From positions 1,798,001 to 1,862,000 of the forward strand of contig JAXQJY010000032.1 in assembly GCA_037042185.1 (NCBI GenBank): DNA of 64,000 nucleotides, read 5' to 3'. The notes under the pieces are model-generated. The model searched no databases. It saw only the letters and a list, made by a program, of their open reading frames with translations, and had not been told where the DNA came from. Position 1 is the first letter of the stretch. Every line of letters begins with the position of its first letter. This DNA is from Sordariomycetes sp. S80-01Y. Its lineage: Eukaryota; Ascomycota; Sordariomycetes. Below are positions 56,048-64,000 of the stretch, in pieces. Made by a program: the position numbers and the translations under genes.

Positions 56048-58419
56048 TGAACACCGAAGGCCGACGTCGCGGCCTCTGGGTCTGCACTCGGTGTGTCCGT
56101 CGCGCAGTAGAGCCTCCCTACCATCAACAACGAAGGTGGCAGTCTATTGCCTCTGCTGCCGCCAGCGCTACCTCTCGACCGATTGATCACGGCTCGAGCA
56201 CGCGACACGATGATACCGTCCTCCGCACCCTCTTCGATGCGCCTACAGGTCGCAGTTTTCCCGACTTCGGTCTACAGAAGAGCCATGGTCTGTTCAAGAA
56301 CCGCTACCTGACAAGCCCTGACGGCTTTGTTACGTTCGCGCAGAAGAACTTGGAGAAGGCTACGAGAATTGTCCACAGAGTACTCAACGCAACGACGACA
56401 AAGGAGTACCAGTCCATTGTGAGAGACTTGGATAGACTGAGTGACCTTCTATGTCGGGTGCTGGACCTTTCCGACTTTGTGCGCATGACACATCCCGATG
56501 CTCGCTTCCAGGCGGCTGCCACGGGCTCATGGAACATGGTGTATCAGTACATGAACGAGCTCAACACCATGACCGGCTTGAGCGATCAGCTTGGCAAGGC
56601 GCTTTCGATGAAGGAGGTGACGGATGCTTGGTCCGAGGAAGAGAAGACCGTGGCGGAGCTCCTGAAACTAGACTTTATGAAGTCAGCAGTCAACCTCCCT
56701 CAAGCGTCGCGCGATCGCTTTGTCGAGCTCTCATCTAGGATCAGTGAGACCGGTTCTGCGTTTGTCCAGGGTATGGCCCCAAAGCGGAAAGAGGTCACAC
56801 TGCCATCGCATCGCTTCTACGGCCTATATCCTAGTTTGGCTGCAACACTGAAGGTCAGGTCGCAGATCTCGATCCCTACTATGGGCTCGGAAGCCGCTGC
56901 GGCCCTGCAAAGTGTATATGATGAAGAGACGAGAAAGGAACTATATTTAGCGCAGCGGACCGCATCATCCAAGACAATCAACCGTCTGGAAACTATGCTG
57001 AAGCTTCGCTCCGAGCTTGCTGGCCTAGCTGGTTTCCAAAGCCACGGTCACATGGCCTTGAAGGACAGGATGATGGCCAAGTCGCCAGGCTCAGTAATGC
57101 AGTTCCTGCTGGCGCTGCGCAAGCACAACCAACCCATCATCGACAGCGAGCTGAAAGAGCTCACTGACAAGAAGCGCGAGAGGCTAGCCGGCCCAGAGAT
57201 GCAGCTTGAAGCATGGGACCGTGACTTCTACATGGAGAAGATCCGCGCCGAAATAAGGTCACGCGTTAGGCACGACGATCAACTCTCGGCTTACTTCTCT
57301 GTAGGGACGGTGATCCAGGGCCTATCACGTCTCTTTGATCGTATGTATGGTATTCGCTTTGTCGCCAGAGAAACCCTTCCTGGCGAGACCTGGCATCCTG
57401 ATGTCAAACGTCTCGACGTTGTGTCGGACAACGGCGACCAGATTGCTGTGCTCTACTGCGACCTCTTCTACCGCCCCCAGAAGTTCCCAAACCCGGCCCA
57501 CTTCACCGTCCGCTGCTCTCGCGAGATTCTTCCCAGCGAGGTTGAAGAAGCCGTGGCTGAGCAGGGTGCCGCCGATGTCCCTGCTTTCGACACCCCTGAG
57601 CAGGCTGCCAACGATGGTATGGAGGTCTCCACTCAAGACGGCACCCTCAAGCAGCTCCCAACCATTGCCCTGGTCTGCGATTTCCCCAAGAACGACAATG
57701 CCAAAGAGCCAGCGTTCTTGTCGTACTACTCAGTCGAAACCCTCTTCCACGAAATGGGTCACGCAGTACACTCCATCCTCGCGAGAACATCCTTCCAAAA
57801 CGTTTCGGGCACGCGTTGCGCCACCGACTTTGCCGAACTGCCCTCTACCTTGATGGAGCACTTCGCCGCCGACCCGACCGTTCTCTCCCTCTTCGCCCGC
57901 CACTGGAAGACGGACAAGCCCCTCCCCTACGATCTCGTCGCGGAAAGAATCCGTCTGTCGAAGCGTTTCGAGGGCATCGACACCGAACACCAAATCCTTC
58001 TCGCCATGGTCGATCAAGCCTACCACTCCCCCGACGTCGCCCAGCCTGGATTTAATTCGACGTCAGTCTACCACGACATTCAATCCCGCTACGCCCACGG
58101 GCCCAAGGAGCCAGACGAGACATGCTGGCAAGGATTCTTCGGACATCTTCACTCGTACGGCAGTACCTACTACTCGTACCTCTTCGACCGTGTTCTTGCC
58201 GAGCGCGTGTGGCGCGTGGTCTTCAGTGCTGGAGAGAACCAGGGGGCCATCACCCGCGAGAACGGCGAGCGCTTGAAGGAGAAGCTCTTGAAGTGGGGTG
58301 GTGGCCGTGACCCTTGGCTGTGTCTGGCCGAGACGTTGCAGGACGAGAGGCTGGCGCCCGGCGACGAGAACTCCATGGCCCTGGTCGGGAGCTGGGGCAT
58401 CAAGGACAAGAAAATCTGA
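56044..58419 (+). CDS. OCT1: Mitochondrial intermediate peptidase (Oct1/MIP)
   Basis: A single exon of 791 residues. Oct1 is an M3 metallopeptidase of the mitochondrial matrix that removes an octapeptide from presequences already cut by MPP. Seen: a basic presequence (MMNTEGRRRGLWVCTRCVRR, then QQRRWQSIASAA), the thimet-type helical N-domain with NRYLTSPDGF, and the zinc site HExxH as FHEMGHAVH (His about 569 and 573), with the downstream Glu in the FAELPSTLMEHFA segment. GTRCATDFAELPS and YHDIQSRYAHGP are typical of Oct1. Length is usual. The ATG at 56044 is followed by a second ATG; sequence further upstream stays open in frame without an ATG. Confidence 0.95.
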   Translation: MMNTEGRRRGLWVCTRCVRRAVEPPYHQQRRWQSIASAAASATSRPIDHGSSTRHDDTVLRTLFDAPTGRSFPDFGLQKSHGLFKNRYLTSPDGFVTFAQKNLEKATRIVHRVLNATTTKEYQSIVRDLDRLSDLLCRVLDLSDFVRMTHPDARFQAAATGSWNMVYQYMNELNTMTGLSDQLGKALSMKEVTDAWSEEEKTVAELLKLDFMKSAVNLPQASRDRFVELSSRISETGSAFVQGMAPKRKEVTLPSHRFYGLYPSLAATLKVRSQISIPTMGSEAAAALQSVYDEETRKELYLAQRTASSKTINRLETMLKLRSELAGLAGFQSHGHMALKDRMMAKSPGSVMQFLLALRKHNQPIIDSELKELTDKKRERLAGPEMQLEAWDRDFYMEKIRAEIRSRVRHDDQLSAYFSVGTVIQGLSRLFDRMYGIRFVARETLPGETWHPDVKRLDVVSDNGDQIAVLYCDLFYRPQKFPNPAHFTVRCSREILPSEVEEAVAEQGAADVPAFDTPEQAANDGMEVSTQDGTLKQLPTIALVCDFPKNDNAKEPAFLSYYSVETLFHEMGHAVHSILARTSFQNVSGTRCATDFAELPSTLMEHFAADPTVLSLFARHWKTDKPLPYDLVAERIRLSKRFEGIDTEHQILLAMVDQAYHSPDVAQPGFNSTSVYHDIQSRYAHGPKEPDETCWQGFFGHLHSYGSTYYSYLFDRVLAERVWRVVFSAGENQGAITRENGERLKEKLLKWGGGRDPWLCLAETLQDERLAPGDENSMALVGSWGIKDKKI

Positions 58420-58825
58420 GGCGGTCCGGCCCAGGTTTACACTTTGCTTTACGTTACTTGTATAAATTGGGAGGCAAGATTGATTGACATAACATAACAT
58501 ATAGGGGGAGATGGCTGTATCAACACACCTCACAAGCATAGCATGGCAAGCATAGATCATTTGTTTTTCCCGAGGGCATTGCACGAATAGACAGATCGTT
58601 CGGCCCACAGATTTATTTGCACTCGGGCTGAAAAGCGTCTTACAAAGAAATAGTTCGTATCGTCGTTGATCCTCGATGCCACACTGTCATCGCTCGCGTC
58701 GCTAACCCGCCCGTCGCCTATTAAATCGACATCGCTTGCATATCCCAGTATCTGAACGCCGGCGCTAGTAGTAAAAAAGTACAATTACAAAGGCGAAACC
58801 CCTCAGAAAATCAACCGATCACCTG
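58420..58825. other. Convergent 3' intergenic region
   Basis: This lies between the stop codons of the Oct1 gene and the 676-residue gene. It is AT-richer and consistent with two 3' UTRs. No gene is seen. Confidence 0.5.
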
Positions 58826-60904
58826 CTAATGACCGGGCAGGGGCTCGTGAGATATGTGCCTCCCCCTGAAGCCCTGCATTGTCATCTTGGAGAGGGAGAG
58901 CGTCCGGTCCGACTTTCTCGTGCCCACCACCTCGTCGTCGGTGCTGTCAGGCTCGTGAGGAGTCGCGTAGCTCTCGTCCTCGTCCACGTAGGTGGCTGAT
59001 CCTGCAGGCCCGTAATACTTTGTCTCGCCGTCGTCGGAGTCGTCGTCAAAGGCTGAGCCGCCAAAGGAGAGCTTGGAATGACCGAGGCCGTTGGTTTGGA
59101 GGGATTGCTTGCGCATTATGCTGATCTGGTAGTCGAGCGTCTTGACTTTGGTCTCCAGCGCCTGTCTAGCGGACCGTTCTGTCTCCAGCAAGGCGATCAA
59201 CGTGGTGTACTGCTCAGTGGTGAGCGCCTCAGACGTCCCCCTTGTGAGCAACGGCAGGCTGGCCACACCCCTGATAGTAGCGGTCGACTCAGGCCGGAGG
59301 GCCTTCTTCGTGGCAGGAGCCGCAGCGAACAAGGGCATAGACTCTGCACGATTATAAATTCGAGTCGAGTCGCCGACGCCCAGGCTATCGAACCCCATTG
59401 AGAAGGATCTTTCGTCAGCGTTCACCTCACCTTCGCGGCCCATTCTTCGAGGCTGCGGCGAGTTGCCATCGAGGAACTTATCCATCGGCTGTAGAGACTT
59501 TAGAGACATCTGCTCCGCTCGAACATCCTTAAAAAGCCGCTGCATCTCGTCGAAATGACCCCATAAAAATTGGTATCGGTCTTCCAGCCTTGAGATCCGA
59601 GCCTCCAGACTCGCCGCTGCAGTAATCTTCACTCCAGCCAAAGCCTCATCAGAAAAGGGGAAAGGCTCCAATGTCGGCCTGGGATGCTCTTGCATGGGTG
59701 CCCTTGCCCCGTCTGTCTCAGATCGCTGCTCATCTTGCTCGGGATGAGCCGAAGACGAGGGTGACTTGTATTCCGGACCGTCCGGTCCATAGCTCGCTCG
59801 CCAGTAGCGTATCTCGCCGCTTCTTCGTCTGTCGATTCTGTGCTCATTTTCCGCAAGAGCAAGCGCCGTCAAGCTCCGAGATCGTCTCTTGAGCGTCCTG
59901 TGGTCAACTTGATCGCCCGATATTGCCCGCCCAATCATCGAGGGATCTTCGACGTGAACCGTCTTGATAGTCCTCTCGCTAGCGCTAGCAGGTCGAGGCG
60001 TTAAGCCATGCAGCTCGTTGGACGTCCTCGACCTCCGCAGGGACTGCGTGCCAGGACGTCGCCTCGAAAAGTTGGAGTCGACCCTGAGAGAGTCTCTAGC
60101 GCTCTCAATGGCGATTCTATCCCTGAGACCGATGGAGTGCGATCGTAAGGCTCTGTCCTTCTCACTGAGCGGCATGGATACTGAGCGCTTGTGTTCTGGC
60201 TTGTCCGCGCCGATGGCTTGAGATCCATCCTATGAGCTTGTCAGCGATAGCCGTGATGTGGTGGGAGGCGTACTTACACGCTGAGCCAGTTCCGCTCGAT
60301 GTTGGGAAAGGTCAGGGGTTGGGCGTGTACTGGACGTGTCCCACGTCGAAGCCTGACTGACAGTCTTCTTCCTCCTGCCAAAAAGCCTGCCCAAAGCCCC
60401 ACGAAGGCCTGGCTTCTTCTTCACAGCCCCTTCTTTTCCATTGTTGGTGGAGCCGGCGCTGAAGTAGGACATCCTGGCATTCTTGCTTGGTTGCCTCGTG
60501 TGAGGACCACTTGAGGGGGTAATGTTCCTCGAACTGCCAGTGGCCGCTGCACCGCTCTGTGCGGCCCCTTCATCGTCGCCGTGCTGCTGTTCGATTCTAA
60601 CGTGCTGTTGCGAGGTCTCGGGAGTCCACCTTGCACCGGTATCACGCTCATCTTCCGGCGTGTCACGGGCGGGTGTAGCGGGCTTGGGATCCATGTCGGC
60701 AGCCAGCGACGCCTCATCGTCGTCGGCGCTGTTGGTGTCTTTGGCCATTGGTATGCCCGCCTCTATCGGGGTTGCAATTTGTATCGGACCGGAGATGCGG
60801 CCCTTGATGGACCGTATGTCTGATTTTGAGCGACTTGGGCTCCGTTGCTGGGTTTGGGCCTGACCCGACGTTTCGACCATCGTCTTGCTCCAAGGCCTCT
60901 TCAT
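58826..60904 (-). CDS. Unknown fungal protein of 676 residues
   Basis: Exons 60904-60278 and 60229-58826. I recognise no family. It is mostly disordered, Ser/Arg/Pro-rich. A basic patch (RGALGRLFGRRKKTVSQAST) lies near residue 180. Two short coiled-coil segments occur in the C-terminal half (SLEARISRLEDRYQFLWGHF and LLETERSARQALETKVKTL). An acidic stretch (FDDDSDDGETKYYG) precedes the C-terminus. Repeated R-x-x-S sites suggest a phosphoprotein, an inference only. The intron (60230-60277, 48 nt, donor GTAAGT) joins AELAQR to DGSQAIG in phase 0. The start is the first ATG, at 60904 (MKRPWSKTM). Confidence 0.8.
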
Positions 60905-61674
60905 GATGTGCGGATGCTGTCAAGGAGTGTTGTAGGGAATGACGAGAAAGGTAAAGTCGGCTGCGCTGCCTACCCCAAGAACAAAGCAACCGCTGGACGA
61001 CTGATGCTGGTAGGGATGCGGTAACGTGTTGCGGTGCGTGTCTAGTACAAGCAATGTTGGAATCGAAAGCTCGTCACAAACTCCAAGGCGAACATAGTAT
61101 GATGCCTTGCTCGGCGCCGCAGGTGGGAGGGGAGAAGAGGGGAGGGAAGGAGGGTAGCGAAGACTTCAGAAGTAAAGACAGAACGAGGGACCAGCCTTGC
61201 TCGACGACCTCATGGTAGCTGCCTTCCAGGGCGATTGTACCAGACCTAAGGTAGTCGACGGACGACGGACGACGGACGCTTGGACGAGGAAGCGAGAAAG
61301 AGGGAAGAAGACGCAAACGATGCGAAGCGACCCTCGATGCTCTCCGACGGCGGTGTTTGATATACCCCAGCACCGGGAGGACGGGAAGGAAACCCCAACG
61401 GAAAGGACCAGGATGCCAGGATAGCAGGATGCCGGGATGCCAGCCTGAGAGCCTGAGAGCCGCCGCGGCCTTCAAGTTGGATCCAGACGATGCATCATAA
61501 CGCCCGACCTGAAGCAGACACGGCAGCCAGCCAGTCATGTTGGGGTCCCTCGGATCCCCTCATGAGGTGCATCTGCGGCAGCGGAGGACTCAAGCAGTAC
61601 TCCGTAGAGGTGCCCAGCGCCGCTACTCCGTGCTCCGTACTCCATACTGGCGGTCGGGATGGTGGTAGCAGCGC

Positions 61675-61698
61675 CAGTGCCAGTGCCAGTGCCAGTGC
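61675..61698. repeat. (CAGTGC)4 tandem hexamer
   Basis: Four perfect CAGTGC units followed by CAGTGG. It is the same unit and copy number as at 46421-46444. Confidence 0.85.
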
Positions 61699-62160
61699 CA
61701 GTGGCTATCAGCGCTGGCACTCCATGTGCGTCTCGTTTGAGAGTTCGGGGGAGGGTGGCGCCCTGGCCGTCCTCATACGACACGTCTTCTGGCCACCTGG
61801 CGCCTGAGAGCCTGGCAAGGCAGGTACTTTGACTAGACTAATTACCTACCAGGTGCTCGTGCAGCAGCACCGCACGATGCAGGCAGATAGATGCTAAGCG
61901 AGTGCATGACAACGCAGAGACGCGTCGAGGCTCGTGGCCTCCGGATTGGGCGACCTGGCAAGCCTAGCAAGGGCCGAGGGGACGATCCAGGAGTCCTGGA
62001 CGACGACGACCCATGCCTGGGAGCTCTCGGACTTTGAACCCGATCCAAGGCCCGCGCCACATGGCGTGTTTGAGAATTGGACGTGGTGACCGGGAGGCTG
62101 CTGCACCGCATGCAAGGCATCTGTAAGGGGTCTGCACATGCGCCTTGGCCGTCGACCGTT

Positions 62161-62200
62161 GGCTGCTGGCTGCTGGCTGCTGACCGCTGACCGCTGACCG
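62161..62200. repeat. Heptamer tandem repeat GGCTGCT / GACCGCT
   Basis: Three copies of GGCTGCT are followed directly by two copies of GACCGCT and a partial third (GACCG), with a constant 7-base period. Confidence 0.8.
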
Positions 62201-62481
62201 AGTCGCAGAGGGCGCCGACGATTTCAAGAGTGCGTGCGCTCTGCGACTGGACAGTCGGAAATGTTCCCTTTTGTCAGGCTTGAAAGGCTCCAGCCCATAA
62301 AATGTGTGCTCTTTAATGTGTTGACCAGCGACGGTGACCCCACTAGACCACTTACCACTTACATGAGCCCCCCTGGCGCGCACACTAACACCCCTGTGGC
62401 AGCCCCCCTGTCTCATCATCCGGTGCCCTCAACCCCAGGGGGGGCTCAGAACCCGCAGAGCAAAGCAGAGCAGACCAGAGA

Positions 62482-62499
62482 CGGTGACGGTGACGGTGA
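62482..62499. repeat. (GGTGAC)3 hexamer
   Basis: Three perfect GGTGAC units sit in the intergenic region about 0.75 kb beyond the 3' end of the Prp28 gene. Confidence 0.75.
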
Positions 62500-63231
62500 C
62501 GGGACGCCGCACTCTGTCAAAGGCCCGACTCCGAGCTTCCCGGCCTCCTTCGCAAGCCCAATCTAAATAATCTCCGGTTCCGAAATCCGATCTGAGCTTT
62601 CTCAGCATTTGCGTCCGGGACAGGGCGCGTGCGCGCGCGGGAAGTCGACGTCCGGGCGGGGGTGGAAACATGCTCACGTCCCGCAAGCCATCTCTCAGAT
62701 AATAATTACCTGCGACCCTCTCGCACCATGACAGTTGCGGTTGCAGCCCCGTTTCAGCTTCTCCAATTGAGCAAGATGAGGATCCTGACGATCGATTTGT
62801 TGGCAACTTTGGACCAGAGGTCGTGGAGCCCACCCTCGTGGTCAAGCCGGACGAACAGTCGACAACAGACGAGACTGATCTATGTACAGGCTCCATGCTT
62901 TATGCACGAGCTCGCATATTCAAGGATGGCATCACCGATAGGTCAATGTGTCGTAGATGGGCTGAAGCTCAAAAGCTCGAAAAGATCCACACCTCTTTAT
63001 ACCTGTCTAGACGATTTAAGGAAGCTACAGATCAGTCCTCAAGACCAAACCCAGGCTTCCAGGCTTGGGAAAGGAGTGCTCACTGTGCAACCATGATGTA
63101 AAATGGAACGGAGGGAGGGCACATCTTTAAAGGCATGATAAGCAGCGCACAGTAGAGCCCGCGTCAATATGGATTGAGAAGGAGCTTGAACTGCCATTAT
63201 CCCCTTCTATTTGCTGAAGACTCGGATATCA

Positions 63232-64000
63232 TCATCGCCCGCCATGCTTTCCACCAGCCTCCTCCCTCTTCGCACCACCACCGCCGCCGCCGCCGCCCCT
63301 TACTGGCTTCGACTGCGCCGCCTCGTGCCTCCTCAGCTCATCCGGCACCTTGGAGATGGAGCTCTTGCTGAGCATCTGCTTCAGGTCGTACATGACATCC
63401 GTATCCTCACTTCCGAGGAACGTAATGGCCACACCGCTCTTGCCCGCACGACCGGTTCGACCGATGCGGTGAGTGTAGCTCTCGATGTTGGTCGCCATGT
63501 TGAAGTTGACGACCAGCGACACGTCGGGCACGTCAATACCGCGACCGGCCAGATCTGTTGCGACAAGAACCTGGGTCTCGCCGTTGCGCACCGATGCCAG
63601 TGCTGCTTCTCTCTGTTCCTGGGTCTTGGATCCGTGCAGAGTGACGGTCGACCATCCCATTCTCTTGATATCTCTCGCGACAGCGTCGCAATTCCGCTTA
63701 ATGTTGACAAAGACGATGATGGGCGGCCCGAATTCGTCAGACGAGAGGATCTCCTGGAGGCGCTTCTTCTTGCGATCCTCGTTGGGAACGAACTCGACCC
63801 GTTGCTCGACTGTGTCGACGGCCTCACCCGCGTTGCCGATCATGACGGTTGCAGGGCGACGCAAATACTTCCTTGCAATCTTCTCCACTTGCGCCGGCAT
63901 AGTGGCTGTATACATCATCGTCTGACGATAGCGGTCCCTGCCGCCCACGTAGCGCTTCATGAGTTGCGTGTTCTCGGCGTCATCGGTGTCCGGCTTCTCG
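63232..64000 (-). CDS. PRP28: DEAD-box splicing helicase Prp28, C-terminal part
   Basis: The gene runs off the right edge; 256 C-terminal residues are present. Prp28 drives U1/U6 exchange at the 5' splice site. Seen: EKPDTDDAE just inside the edge, motif III as YTATMP (where many DEAD-box proteins have SAT), IIVFVNIKRNCDAVA (motif IV), TLHGSKTQEQRE, VLVATDLAGRGIDVPDV (motif V) and HRIGRTGRAGKSGVA (motif VI), then a short tail with a run of eight or more Gly encoded by GGC/GGT repeats. The TAT motif and the DDAEN-type linker match Prp28 as I remember it rather than other DEAD-box proteins. No intron is needed in the visible part. Confidence 0.9.
   Translation of the reverse strand, partial: EKPDTDDAENTQLMKRYVGGRDRYRQTMMYTATMPAQVEKIARKYLRRPATVMIGNAGEAVDTVEQRVEFVPNEDRKKKRLQEILSSDEFGPPIIVFVNIKRNCDAVARDIKRMGWSTVTLHGSKTQEQREAALASVRNGETQVLVATDLAGRGIDVPDVSLVVNFNMATNIESYTHRIGRTGRAGKSGVAITFLGSEDTDVMYDLKQMLSKSSISKVPDELRRHEAAQSKPVRGGGGGGGGAKREEAGGKHGGR

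Larger units (their letters stand above)
60905..63231. other. Long intergenic region with simple repeats
   Basis: About 2.3 kb between two minus-strand genes. It holds a cluster of short tandem repeats between about 61250 and 62500 and no supported gene. Open frames here are repeat-driven. The right part is presumably the Prp28 3' UTR. Confidence 0.5.

Noticed and set aside
1-64000. CRISPR array, prophage, insertion sequence or biosynthetic cluster
   Set aside because: Nothing of the kind is visible; this is eukaryotic nuclear sequence with intron-bearing housekeeping genes and no polyketide, peptide or terpene synthase.

Overview
The window is nuclear DNA of a filamentous ascomycete (Pezizomycotina, most likely a Sordariomycete). 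The basis is many short introns (about 46-96 nt) with GT..AG ends and CTAAC/CTGAC branch sites, GC-rich coding sequence, and fungal-specific proteins: Anp1, Pex4, Prp28, PRA1, Kes1-type OSBP and Oct1. There are 25 protein genes that I support, one of them cut by the right edge, plus one weak candidate. I saw no tRNA, rRNA, transposon or CRISPR array.

Layout. 0-5.8 kb: a calmodulin-dependent protein kinase (+), an unknown Ser-rich protein (-) and histidyl-tRNA synthetase (-). 5.8-7.9 kb: gene-free. 7.9-16.2 kb: an ABC-B full transporter (+), an SF1 helicase of the Hcs1/SMUBP-2 type (-) and a DUF202 membrane protein (-). 17.7-28.9 kb: an aldo/keto reductase (+), diphthine-ammonia ligase (-), valyl-tRNA synthetase (-), an unknown 658-residue protein (+) and a 6-phosphogluconate-dehydrogenase-like protein (-). 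29.3-36 kb: Yra1/ALY (-), Anp1 mannosyltransferase (+), Pex4 E2 (-), a disordered Lys/Ser-rich ORF (-) and PRA1 (-). 37.6-46 kb: a doubtful small secreted protein (-), an ELMO-domain protein (-), a small secreted protein with 8 cysteines (-), U2AF small subunit (+) and a Kes1-type oxysterol-binding protein (-). 48-61 kb: a 1156-residue unknown (-), Dus2 (+), a MICOS Mic26/27-type protein (-), mitochondrial intermediate peptidase (+) and a 676-residue unknown (-). 63-64 kb: the C-terminal part of Prp28 (-).

Most genes are housekeeping. Themes are translation and tRNA (HisRS, ValRS, Dph6, Dus2), splicing and mRNA export (U2AF35, Yra1, Prp28) and mitochondria (Mic26/27, Oct1, and mitochondrial leaders on HisRS and ValRS). 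The points most worth checking are: a mitochondrial leader on ValRS with no AUG but with tandem ACG codons; two-AUG leaky scanning on HisRS; a 280-nt intron in YRA1; a four-exon, 8-cysteine secreted protein with two 12-nt exons; an ORF that opens inside the 3' end of PRA1 without an AUG; and a 61-codon uORF whose stop overlaps the Oct1 start.

Exon boundaries were derived by hand from reading-frame phase, splice signals and remembered family consensus. Treat them as predictions.
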